In this document: positions 20,335 through 30,991 of the stretch, one piece after another | How positions within the stretch are numbered: the first letter of the stretch is position 1 | Layout of the letters: each line of letters opens with the position of its first letter | Source: Chrysaora quinquecirrha | Taxonomy: Eukaryota > Cnidaria > Scyphozoa > Semaeostomeae > Pelagiidae | Direction: 5' to 3' | DNA: 64,000 nt | Assembly (NCBI GenBank): GCA_014526335.1 | Contig: JACTAT010000286.1 | Span: 124,001-188,000 of the forward strand | The notes under the pieces: model-generated | Seen by the model: only the letters and a program-made list of their open reading frames with translations | Told to the model about the DNA's origin: nothing | The model's database searches: none | Made by a program: the position numbers and the translations under genes

Positions 20335-22099
20335 TTATGAAAATGTGGGCAGACGAAACCATAGACGTCGGCTGAGGTGGGAGGGCGAGGCAAATGTCAA
20401 TCATACGCTGTCAATGAATTTCCCACAATGAAAACAATAACAAACCCGTTCGTGTCGGGTTGTGCGTTCTGCTTGAAAGTCCGTCTTCATTTAAGGCCGA
20501 TTTTGAGCAAGTTGGAAAAAATAGAAGAAGTGCTGAAAATGACATAAGATTCAAATAAAGTGGAAGAGAAGTTTTTCCTCTATCTAAAGGAGACCTTTCC
20601 AGATTTCTGCGGGTTTTCTAAGGAAAGTTATTCACCTCACTTTGACTAGATGTCTTCGCGTGGAAACATGTCGAAAACTGCATGCAAATTTCCAAGGCGA
20701 TTTTAACGAAGGGGCAAAAATAGTAATACTTTTCAAATGCTCATAAGATGCCGAAAAGCTGGGAAACAAAAGCATACTGTATTTAAAAAGGATTTTTTCA
20801 GATTTTTACGGGCTTGTTAAAGAAAGTTATTCACCTCACATTGACTAGATGTCTTCACTTGGAAACAGGCCTAAAACTGCATGCAAATTTCCAAGGCGAT
20901 TTTCGCGAAGGGGCAAAAATAGAAATACTTTTCAAATACTCATAAGATGCCGAAAAGCTGGGAAAGAAAAGCATACTGTATTTAAAAAGGATTTTTTCAG
21001 ATTTTTACGGGCTTGTTAAAGAAAGTTATTCACCTCACATTGACAAGATGTCTTCACGTGGAAACAGGCCTAAAACTGCATGCAAATTTCCAAGGCGATT
21101 TTCACGAAGGGGCAAAAATAGAAATACTTTTCAAATGCTCATAAGATGCCGAAAAGCTGGGAAACAAAAGCATACTGTATTTAAAAAGGATTTTTTCAGA
21201 TTTTTACGAGCTTGTGGAAGAAAGTTATTCCCCTCACTTTGACACCCTTTACTTGGATTGAAAGAGACCAAAATGACATGCGAGTTCTCAGAGGCCAAAA
21301 TCCTCATCTCTAAAATAGTTTAAAATTGATCCAAACAGCTTTAAAAAGTACAGAAGCTGGAAGCACAATTCGTGTCCTGTCTAGAAATTATTTTTTCCTA
21401 TTTTTTGGTACGTCTGCTGGAATGTTATTCACCTCACTTTGATGGACTGCTTTGCGTCGAAACAGCATCGAAAACAGCATGGATTATTCCACGGCTATTT
21501 TCAACGGGACTCAAAAAATAAAATTTGTGCTCTAAATGCCATAAAAAGTAGAAAAGCTGGGAGAGAAATTCAGCTTCTGTATGAAAATGATTTTTTAAGA
21601 TTTTTTAAGCAGCTTAGTCGAAAGTTATTCACTTCACTTTGACCCCCAATCTCTTCTCTCAAACGAGCTCAGCTGTTGTGTTAGGCTGTTTTCCTGATAG
21701 CCTTAAAAATAGAAAAAGAGCTCAAATCTTCATGAAAGGTCAAAAAGCTTGGAAAAAAATATATTATCTGTCTAGAAATTAACTTATCCGATTTTTTTCC
21801 GAACCTACCTCGACGTTATTCACCTCACTTTGACACCCTATACTTCTGTTGACAGATTTTTCCAACAACGTAAAGCCGTTTTTCAAAAATCTGTTAAAAA
21901 TAGAATTTCATACCATAAAGGACTTAAAAGTATAAAAGCTGGTACAGAAATTCATGGAGAATCCAATGGTTATTTTTGCCGAATTTTTAGAGCTCTCATT
22001 CAGAAGTTATTCCACGTAATATGCAACCCCGTATCCTGAACTCAATCCTGAACCCAATCCTGAACCGAATCCTGAATCCTGAACTGAAATCAACACAAT
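20335..22099 (-). repeat. Right arm of the 15.6 kb element
   Basis: This is the reverse complement of 6478-8441 with eight instead of nine ~199-bp units, a difference of one unit (about 0.2 kb). The unit motif GTTATTCACCTCAC recurs near 20627, 20826, 21025, 21224, 21426, 21620 and 21820. The outer tip repeats aatcctgaa before CTGAAATCAACACAAT. Confidence 0.93.
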
Positions 22100-22243
22100 A
22101 CAATGTGGTGAGTTTCAACTTTTAGTTGCTTTTCAAATTTTTATAAACCACTCTAGATACATCAACTTCAACCATATTTCTCTATCTTCATGATTTTCAA
22201 TGTTTAATCTTTCAATTTAAGTCATTCCTACTATTATTTGGGG

Positions 22244-24981
22244 ACAGACAAGTGCTAAACTAAAAACAGTTCGCAAAATTAGTAGTCGTAGATCTCAATG
22301 GAAAAAATCTTACATTTCAGCTATAATGAAAACAAATAAGGAAGTATTGAAAACTAATGCAAATGGTATAACAAGTAAGATAACTACAGATTTGTTAAAA
22401 GAGCTTGGGGACCCAAACTGTAACAGTAAATCATTTCAAACTGTACTGTATAGGTTGAAGTTAAAGAAAAAAGCTCAAAAATGGTTCCCGAAATGTGAAA
22501 AAGTTGATTGAATTTTATAAATTGGAATTTTTCCTCCCAAAGAATAAAGATGTTGAACCACCAGAAGAGTTAATAACAAGAGAAAAAAGAGGCAATGCAA
22601 GGTGCTTTCAGTGTGAAATACTCAATAATGTGAATAAAGAAGTTTGCCAAGAGATTCCCAGAGAGAAAAAAGTATCAGAAGATCTGAAAAAAGAAAACAA
22701 TTCCCTGAAACTGAAAGTAATTACATGCAAGCCAAAGCGGATAAATGAAATCATCAAAACAAAAGACAAAAGAATTTCAGCCCTCCTATCAAGGGTAAGA
22801 GACTTAAGGAGTAAGTTGAAAACAAAGAACAGTGAACCAAAATAATGAAATTAATGCTGAAATTAAACGAGTTAAACATCTACAAATTTCGAATGCAGCT
22901 TACTGGCAAATAAACAAAAGCAAAAGGGAAGAAAAACTGAAAAAAAGATATCTCAGCAAAAGGAAGAACTTGAACAACTTAAGAATAGTGTCACACAGTT
23001 TAAAGAATGACCCACTAAAATACCCCCCACATACTAAAGGTGAAACAGAATGGCAAAACCTTCAATAAACAGATAAGAAAGTTCATTTGCTATTGCTTAG
23101 AAAGTAATGTGCCTGTGGACAAGGTATCTCACTTGGTTGAGAAAGTAGTTGAGGAAATGACAGGAATTAAGCTATCAAGTAGCCCCAGTAGAAGATCAAT
23201 AGCAAGAATGGCTAGGGAAATTGGAGTAATTTCTGAATTGCAGTGTGGTGAAGAACTCCTGTCTAAAGCTAATTCCACTTTAAGTTGGGATGGAACAAGT
23301 GTAAAAGGGGCTCACGTAAACGAGATTCATGTCACAACTAGCAAGAAGGACAATGTTGTCTTAGGGGTAAACAACATTTCTGGTGGTAATACTGATGACT
23401 ATGCAAAAGATATCATCAGCACAGTTAATGATGTAAAGAGTGGCTATAGCAAGTACCATAAAGTCTCTAATGATGAATCAGTCTATTCTGCCATGGGTAA
23501 TATAGCTAACACATTAACAGATAGAGTGGCAGTAAACCATTGTGTTGTCAGTGTTTAGAGGAAAGGTTTGGGAAACAGCTGAATGAACTGAACTGTAATG
23601 TACATCCTTTGGATGGAAAGGCACTGAAGGCAAAGCTTGTTCTAAAAGAGAGAGAGGGGGACAAAGGCATCTCCAGCAAACTGTTTGGAAATGAATGCAT
23701 TGCAATCAACATAATTAATGCTGTTTCCAAACTGAAACACAAAGATGGCACTGGAGATCCAAGTTCTTTTGAAGACAAAAGATATTCCTTCCAGTCTCCT
23801 ACCAAGATACGCTGGAAATAGATTCCATGTAATGTTTCACCTGGCAGGATCTATTTTTCATCTCAAGGAGGATTTAAATGAGTTTTTTGAAAAGTTTTCC
23901 TCTGCCACTTCAAAGTTGATCCCTCTACTGAAAAATGATCTAAAAAGTTCTGATGGTGAGTTGGAACTACAAGCATTAGGGATCATAGGAAAACTTGTAA
24001 CTGGCCCCTGATGCAAAAAGTTTACGGAGACAAAGAAAATTTGGGACATTTTAGACATAACCAGTCTTTTCAAGAAAGTGGTGGCTTCTTTAGAGGAATA
24101 CAAGAATAAGGCAGAGTCAGTATTTAGTGTGACAAAGGATTCTTTTGGTGCCCACCTGTCACCCTCAACCACCCTGACAAGCCTACAGAGCACAAAGCCA
24201 ACAAATGAAGCAGACTTTGCAGAAATTATATCTCTTTTAGCTGATGGCACGAAAAGAAGTTCTTCAAAAGCAGCTTCAGCAATATTTTTCAGGACCCTTA
24301 TCAAACCCAAATGGTGAAATGCTTGAACAGACAAAGAGTGCTCCACATCACAACATTCAAGGAGAAAGAATACTTGCAATGACTGATTCTCAAATAAGGA
24401 GAGCATCTAATGCCAAGATTGACTATGTCAGTTCAAAGGTGAAATTCAAGATAAACCATTCAAAAAACTGGCTGGAGTCAAACAGAAGCAGCAATTCCAT
24501 TGTGAACTTTGCAATCAAAGAAGGGCGCAAATTAAAACAGAAAAGAAAAGAAACAGAGTTGCAAGTAGAGAAAGAAAAGATAAAAAGAATGAAGGGAAGG
24601 TATCAAAAAAATGATAGTAAAAAAAGAAACGAAATCCAGAGGAAGGTAAGAGAGATTAAATCTAAAGAAGCTGATATCATATGTCAAAGCATAAAAGAAA
24701 TTTACCCAAAGATAACTGATGAACAACTTGAGTCGTGTGGTAAGATTATTACATGTGCCAAAGCCTTCAAAGGAAAATCTCTTCAACATGTCTGGTATAA
24801 TGAGCAGACCCGGCAAAACACAACATATGCTGGTAAGATTGCAAATGTCACAAGAGGTGGGAAGTCATTAGTAATTGAATATGAAGATGATGCAGAAAAT
24901 TATGAAGGGGAATCTTATAGCATGTCAGCTACTGAAGTACTCACTGAAATTATTCTTGAAATTATTCTTTGTGTGAAGTAG
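22244..24981 (+). pseudogene. Unclassified transposase-like gene with C-terminal Tudor-like segment
   Basis: Open segments follow each other in several frames: 22244-22511 (KLKTVRKISSRRSQWKK to WFPKCEKVD), 22495-23068 (coiled, lysine-rich), 23040-23558 (TLSWDGTSVKGAHVNEIH then NISGGNTDDYAKDI), 23540-24011 (LNCNVHPLDGKA, GNRFHVMFHLAGSIFHL) and 24078-24981. The combination of WDGTSxxGxHxNExH, 'D-R-x-A-V-N-H' and 'CNVHPLDG' resembles an uncharacterised transposase family seen in aquatic invertebrates and fish. The acidic residues are candidates for a DDE-type core. The C-terminus (LQHVWYNEQTRQNTTYAGKI, VIEYEDDAENYEGE) looks like a small Tudor/SH3-like fold. At least four frameshifts show decay. 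Terminal repeats were not found. Confidence 0.55.
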
Positions 24982-25583
24982 TTCAAAGTTGTACTCTGCT
25001 CTTTGTTTAAGAGTTCAGAAACTTGTTCATGAAATTCCTGTTGATATGTTATTGAACAAAGATAAATTTTGGAAATTACCAACGGAAAATTTGTCAAAAG
25101 GACCATTCTGACGGGTGGACCTACTGTAAAAGTAAAACACAGTTTGAGATATCTGCCTTCCCCTCTCTTACTCACATTAACACATAGAATTTATAGACAA
25201 ACTCAATTTTGAATTCTAAGAACCAAAATAGTAGTTCCTTGCAATTTTTTTTAAATTTGAGCTGTTGCAAAAATTTTGCCCATTCGCCCCTTTTTACCCC
25301 CAAAATGCATAATTTTTAAAAATTGACTTCATATTCAAATTCTACAGCCCAAACCCCCTTTTCACCAATTTTTAGCATAATTTATTCCTTTTCAATATTT
25401 CTTTCCGTTGGGACCCAAAGTATAAGGCAGCAACTTTTTTTAAATTCCTATTGTAATAATCAAAAACTTTAAAATAGTGTAACTATTCTCATATAACATT
25501 TTCTTGAACCATTTTTAATCTTTAATCAGAAAAAAACAGCATTTTGATCTTTATCTATGAAATTTTATTTTTTGTGCCCGTGC
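24982..25583. other. Non-coding AT-rich stretch
   Basis: No gene, splice-flanked exon or inverted terminus was recognised between the transposase-like gene and the KDZ-like N-terminal fragment. Confidence 0.5.
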
Positions 25584-25943
25584 CTAAAAAAACTTTTCTT
25601 GGATGTAAACTTTCCTTAAACTCTCTCTTAAATTTTTCCATCCCGATTCTTCGTTGTTCAGTCTTCTCCTGTAAGAATTTTTTCTCTTTTCAAAGGAACT
25701 TATGTTGATGTCTTCATCATTTAGATCAAGAACGGTGTCATCATGATCATCCCCACAAGCAGCAAAAGTGACTGGGCCTACGTCAGCTGATTCTATTATT
25801 CTGTATGTTGTTCTTGTAATCGAGTTTCTCATTGTGATGGGTACTTTCCGCACCTTTGATGGTCCTTTCAAAGAGCCAACTTTCACATTAAAAGTCACCA
25901 GACGAGGTCGCTTTTGCGCCTTTCGAATAGGCGCCATGCTCAC
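25584..25943 (-). pseudogene. N-terminal fragment of a KDZ-type transposase
   Basis: A 119-codon frame begins MAPIRKAQKRPRLVTFNV (third codon of the open frame) and ends KNSYRRRLNNEESGWKNLRES then VYIQEKFF. The ending ('YRRR...EE.GW..LRE.....YI') is the segment I recall just upstream of the cysteine cluster in animal KDZ transposases. The cysteine cluster itself is absent here. The fragments at 6391-5935 have the same strand and the expected downstream order, so this may be the 5' exon of the same gene, now separated by later insertions. Confidence is limited because the match rests on memory of a pattern. Confidence 0.4.
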
Positions 25944-26335
25944 TCACGCTCGGACCTGCTCCCTGTCCTGAAATTAGGCCCACGATGAATATTATTTTTT
26001 AGCTCGGCAGTTGCTATGGTCGGCGCAGCAGCAGGTTGTCACGTTGTTGCCCACACATTCTCCTTCTCAATGTCATGTCAGAAGGCACCCCCAAGACCCT
26101 CATGGGAACCCTTGAATGATAAAACAAGCCCTGTTCTGGATAGAGCGTTTTCATCACGTGACTAACTTGAATAGCAACCATTGTTATCCGCCATGTTGGT
26201 GTTCCAAAAAAACTCGTTGCCGCGACGAATCAGCACATGTTCACTCTAACGAGCACTTCCACACTCTTTTAACGAGATATTTTAGGGAATAATTCGGGTT
26301 TCTTTCTTATTTTTGGTAAAAGGATTAATTTTAGT
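25944..26335. other. 5' flank of the THAP-DDE transposase, likely terminal region of an ISL2EU-like element
   Basis: Non-coding. It contains gagcgttttcatcacgtgac near 26143 and ccgccatgttggtgttcc near 26190, which look like the terminal/5' UTR region of the element. The matching right terminus was not found. Confidence 0.35.
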
Positions 26336-27703
26336 GATGGTTTTATGTCTAATTGTCGGCTGCGGCGAAAAAACTGGAAAAAAGAGAAAGAGCAGTGAGG
26401 CACAAAGTGGAGACCGCGACGGCCTAAAATTTTACATGGTTCCAGCAATAATTACTCATCAAGGACAGCAAACTGAATTATTAACTACAGAACGGAGACG
26501 AAAATGGATATCAGCAATAAGCCGGGAAGACATAACAGACAAAAGTTGGCAAACGACCGTGTTTGTGGTCGTCATTTCGTCTCGGGTGCAGCTGCCAAAG
26601 ACTGGGACAAGCATAACATTGACTGGGTACCAACTTTAAACCTGGGACACTCAAAGCATCAAAACAGTTGCCAAGTCGAGTCCATAGCTAAGAGAGCTGA
26701 ACGGGTAGCTGAGAGACGTAAGCATGCAACAGAAATACTTGAAAATGAAAGAAGGGAGAAAATAAAGCATTTCACTGAACCAGGATTGACGGTCAAGAAG
26801 ATTTTCGACTCAGCATTTGGGGAAGACGGCGAAGAGGTATCCAGTAATGATATGGATGACCCTATGAATGATGAGGTACCCAGTAATGCTATGGATGACC
26901 CTATGAACGATGAGGTACCCAGTAATGCTATGAATGACCCTATGAATGATAATAATAAGGAGCCCAGAGTGTCTGACAAAGGGACTGACACCAATGAGTT
27001 TGATTTTCTCTTTGCTACTGCTTTAAAAGAGAAGCTCTTTGATGAATCTTATTTTAAGGGTGATGATTCAAAGGTAAGGTTTTATACTGGACTGCCAAGC
27101 TTTGAAATTCTGATGGCAACCTTTGAATTTGTGAAACCCAGTGTTAAAAGTAAATCACTATTATCTTCATTTCAAGAATTTGTCTTGGTTCTCATGAAAT
27201 TAAGGCTTAATGTGCCACTTCAGGACCTTGCATACAGATTTGGGGTATCATTATCCACGGTATCAAGAACCTTCTCAGCTTGGATGATCAACCTCGATAA
27301 CAGACTAAGTTTCCTCATATCATGGCCAGAGAGAGAAGATCTATGGAATACTATGCCACAATGTTTTCAGTATGCTTTTGGGAAGAAAACAACAGTGATT
27401 ATAGATTGCTTTGAAGTATTTATTGAAAGACCTTCAAATTTATTAGCCAGAGCGCAAACATTTTCAAACTATAAACACCACAATACCATAAAGGTGCTTA
27501 TTGGTATAACTCCTCAGGGTTCCATCAGTTTTGTTTCTGAGGCATGGGGAGGACGTACTTCTGACAAATATCTAACTGACAACTGTGGTATTTTGAAACT
27601 GTTGAAACCTGGAGATTTAGTAATGGCAGACAGGGGGTTTACAATAGAAGAAAGTGTTGGGCTGTATCAAGCTAAGCTTGCAATACCTGCCTTTAGTGTC
27701 TAA
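26336..27703 (+). pseudogene. THAP-domain DDE transposase, C-terminally truncated
   Basis: The N-terminus is a THAP zinc finger: C in [26 protein letters not shown], then in the next frame [15 protein letters not shown] and [11 protein letters not shown] 1-bp deletion in an A-run near 26546 splits it. An imperfect repeat ([12 protein letters not shown], three copies) follows at about 26840-26950. Then come a helix-turn-helix ([20 protein letters not shown]) and a DDE_Tnp_4-type core with [15 protein letters not shown] (first Asp) and [10 protein letters not shown] (second Asp). The frame stops after LAIPAFSV, before the region with the catalytic Glu. Only 18 bp separate it from the equally truncated convergent gene, so an internal deletion removed both ends. 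THAP plus this core plus a YqaJ partner is typical of ISL2EU/IS4EU-type elements. Confidence 0.75.
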
Positions 27704-27721
27704 TGTTATCCATATTTTTTA

Positions 27722-29470
27722 TCACACCCAATTTACCCTGAGCTCACCCATTTTATCCATGTTTGGTCCCATTAGACATATGATTTGACTTTCAATTTCA
27801 TCCGCAATGACATTATTGTACAAGCTGTCATATATGTTCACCATTCCCGGCTCACAGCCAACTGAACTTGCACATACCCAGTGACTGTTCCCAGTATGCA
27901 GAATTTGTACAAATTCACCAGAAACAACATGAAAGTTTCTTGATGGTCCGAGGGTGGGTCTTTGGAATCCTTCAACATTTGGATTTGCATTTCTTAACTT
28001 GACTTGAATCTCATGGATTATGTCACAATCCAGCCATCCATCTGGTGACATGATTTCATTGTAGTGCTCATCATTGAGTGTTCCCAGGGGAGCGAATTTT
28101 TCTGATTTCTTTTCAGCCACTTTGGTGATGTCAATGTCAAGATCTATGTCACACAAAAGCTGATCTTCTTTGGGAGTAGTTGCTTGATCAGTTGTTCCAT
28201 TTGCTCTGCAGTAATTGCACATCCAAGATGTTTTGCTGTTGTTTGGACGTCTTTTATATCCTAGGCAAGATAGGTGAAAGAACTGTCCACTTTTGCATTC
28301 TTTGGATTGGCATTTGATTATCTTATCATCTACATTTGCCTTTGTTTTACAGATGCAAATTGTACTAAACTTTAGTGCTTCATGCATAACATGATCTTTC
28401 TTCTTGCTCACTTTTCCTGACTTTCTCTTGAATTCAGGGAGCCTTTGACAATGAGGGCAGAGCCAATTAACTGGAAACTCTGAGATCTTCAAGCAGGATG
28501 GATGGTACAGTGAAATGGGACATTCTTCATTGTGGCATTTCATGGTTAATTCTTCTGTTTCAACCCTGCAGAAGCAAAGTGATTTGCAGCCCTCTACTGC
28601 CTTCAACAAATGTGATCTCCTTGTATACCATCTCCCTAAGATTTCTGGAAGAATGCAGTATCACCAAAATTGGGATAACTTTGGTAAAACATGGTTCCAA
28701 TGGCATTCATCAGGCATAATTCTTTCATGAATAAATGTAGCTGCAGTGTCAATGAAACCACAAATAATGAAATCGCAGAAACCCTTTTTTGTTGCAAAGA
28801 GTTGCTGTTGCACTTGGTAGTGGTATGAGTGCTGGCGCTTCAAACACATCTCACCATCTACTTTTTCCAAACATGAGTTTGGTTTGGTGGCATAGTTTTC
28901 AAAATCAGCACCATCTAAGCAAAAGGGGCACTTCACTTCACCACAGCCTTCACCATAGCAATCACACACACACAAGAAATCTGGTGTTCCATGCAACCAA
29001 GGAAAATCTTGGTGACCAAACATTCCACATTCAATGGTCTGATAATTTAAATGTGAAATTTTCATTTTCTCTCTGAATGCATTAATTGCATCTTGCTGAT
29101 GCTTGCAACCATGGTCTGTTGCAGCTGAATGGAATTGGAAAATATCTGGGTAGCAAATGGATTTGACTAATGTTTGAGATGGCTGTGCTGGGTTTGTGTG
29201 TGATGCTTGCTTTGAGACTGAAGCACCAATCCTGCCTGCTCGATGTCGGAAAAATGCTCTTCCTTTAGACTGGCTTCTTGTGTCCTTTTCGATTTCATTA
29301 ATTTCAGTTTCACTGATGCTTATGTTAGTTTGGGAACATATCTTTATCAACTGATGATATTCAAGTGTGAGATTTTCTCTTCAAACAAATCTGGTATAGT
29401 AAGGATGTTCCTGCTTTTGAGGATGAAAGAGTCTGCAAAGGTTGGCCTGGAATCGGAGTCTGCACAGCAT
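27722..29470 (-). pseudogene. YqaJ-type nuclease with two PHD fingers and a truncated Ulp1-like domain
   Basis: Read from about 29470 leftward: a diverged leader (ILTIPDLFEEK, one frame change near 29360), then a YqaJ/lambda-exonuclease-type PD-(D/E)xK nuclease (RAGRIGASV, TPDFLCVCDCYGEGCGEVKC with the D...E-x-K core, YHYQVQQQLFAT). One in-frame TGA at 28661-28663 follows, and the same frame continues into two PHD fingers (CFCRVETEE...CPHC; CICKTKANVDD...CNYC). The end is a Ulp1-like start (DGWLDCDIIHEIQ, GNSHWVCASSVG, VNIYDSLYNN: His and Asp positions) that stops before the catalytic Cys. It converges on the THAP-DDE gene. YqaJ partners are known in ISL2EU elements; the PHD-Ulp1 extension is less often noted. 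Confidence 0.75.
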
Positions 29471-29555
29471 TAACCAACAGAAATGAACACGGATTTCCGA
29501 ACTGATGATACTGCAGGTACTCTGGACGACGAACTTCACGACGAGGTCTTGCAGG

Positions 29556-30991
29556 TCATGGCGTTAACGAGTTCATAGAAGTAAACGAAGCTTCAGATTG
29601 GGAGTTTAAATTTGGCAGATTAACTTCCTGTCTAGCAACAGTCTGACTCGTAGAACTGTCTGTAGTTGGCATGACTGTGAAATTCTGTGATTCATCCTCT
29701 GTGTTGGACAAGTCATTTGCCTCAGGTGGTCGGAATGGTGTTGGCGGTCTTGGTGGAGACCAAGGTGTTTTTCCAGGCTCTACAGGAAGAATGAGTTCAT
29801 CATTGTCACTATCTGAATCGATATTTTGAATATCCTTTTCTGACTTGTGATGACCAGCATCCTTGACTGTATTGCGTTTTGAATGAGGAGCGCCTCTTGT
29901 ATGCTGTACATTTTCAATTGGCAACTCATCACATGGTAATAAGAGATTACGATGTAGAGTACGTACTTTTCCATGTGGATTGCTTTCTGCTATAACTTTA
30001 TACAGAGGACTATCATCGCCCATGTGTTCCAAAACGTGATATACATTTCTTCCCAGTACAATCGTAATTTGCCTGGGCCACCCTTTTCTGTTAAATTACG
30101 AACTAGGATTCGATCATCCTTTTGTAAGACCGAAGAACATACACGTTTCTCATAGTGATCTTTACTTTGTTGTTGACTGTGCTGTGATCTTTTTGCAGCT
30201 ATTTCATAAGCTTCTTTCATAGCTGAACGCCATTTCCGTGCATAATCGGGATAGTGGTCTGAAGAATTATTACAAAGTTTTGGTTGTTTGTCTAAGATGA
30301 TGTCTATTGGCAATCTTGGAGAGCAACCATACAGTAAATAAAACGGAGAATAGCCTGTAGATGCATGCTTCGTGCAATTATATGCATGTACAACTTTGTT
30401 CAGATAATCTTGCCATCACGATTATTTTTGTTCAGGTAATGTACGCAACATCGATAGAAGGGTTTGATTAAAACGTTCCACCTGGCCATTACCCTGGGGA
30501 TGATATGGTGTTGTGCGTGAATGGCGTATGCCACAAAGTTTTTCGAGGCTATCCATCAATTTATTTTCAAAGTCTCCTCCCTCATGGTAATGAATCCTTG
30601 CAGGGAACCCGAACTTCAGGATAAAATCATTGTATATTTTATCAGCAACCGTTGAAGCAGATTTATTCTTCGTAGCATAAGCATAGGCAAAACGAGTAAA
30701 GTGATCCATCAATACTAAAATATATTCTTACCCACCAACACTTCCTTCTAAATGCACAAACTCCACAGAAATCAATTCAAATGGCTGCGATGAAGAAATG
30801 CTCTTGAGTGGTGCTTTCGTAGACACATTAGGACGGCGTTGTTTGAGACAAGAACAAACGCAAGCTGTATAATGTTCTATATCTCCACGCATGTTCGGCC
30901 AATAAAATCGTTGTACAGCTAAATCAACAACTCTTTCAGATCCAAGATGTCCCATGTCATCATGTAACTCCCGATAGACAATGTGTCGCAA
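29556..30991 (-). pseudogene. Integrase region of the Gypsy-type element
   Basis: 30991-30728 holds the N-terminal zinc-binding segment (HDDMGHLGSERV, CVCSC, with a degraded HHCC spacing). 30712-30422 is the core ([25 protein letters not shown]), with a frame break at about 30720. Two positions that are normally acidic look substituted (SVEF and YHEG), while the final Glu in QVERFN is kept. 30313-29556 is the C-terminal chromobasic/tail region (GGPGKLRLYWEE), which runs on past a TGA as EVRRPEYLQYHQFGNP. Frames are broken at about 30000-30420. Confidence 0.75.

Larger units (their letters stand above)
6478..22099 (+). mobile_element. 15.6 kb Mutator/foldback-like transposon encoding SGNH, transposase, PHD, USP-like and Ulp1-like domains
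   Basis: Arms of 1.96 kb (6478-8441) and 1.76 kb (20335-22099) are inverted copies made of ~199-bp tandem units. They end in short ggattcagg-type repeats and the tip ATTGTGTTGATTTCAG. Between them lies a single long + strand gene with seven or more small 5' exons and one very large 3' exon. Tandem-repeat arms are the hallmark of foldback elements such as Drosophila FB/NOF, which are placed in the Mutator superfamily. The transposase motifs (ILYIDATG, LSDFSWA, VHVCAAH, NASVEQFF) fit a Mutator-like DDE fold. No clean target duplication is visible: left flank CCAAAAATG, right flank ACAATGTGG. The copy is inactive because of a few frameshifts, stops and a nested insertion. Confidence 0.85.

Noticed and set aside
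6469..22108. Target duplication of the 15.6 kb element
   Set aside because: The flanks CCAAAAATG and ACAATGTGG share only a few bases. I do not claim a duplication.
23858..24406. 182-codon minus-strand open frame opposite the unclassified transposase
   Set aside because: It is the antisense of the + strand blocks GNRFHVMFHLAG and following, and has no domain of its own.
26137..26210. Terminal inverted repeat of the ISL2EU-like element
   Set aside because: A plausible left end (gcgttttcatcacgtgac) was seen, but no inverted partner exists before the Gypsy junction, so the boundary is left open.
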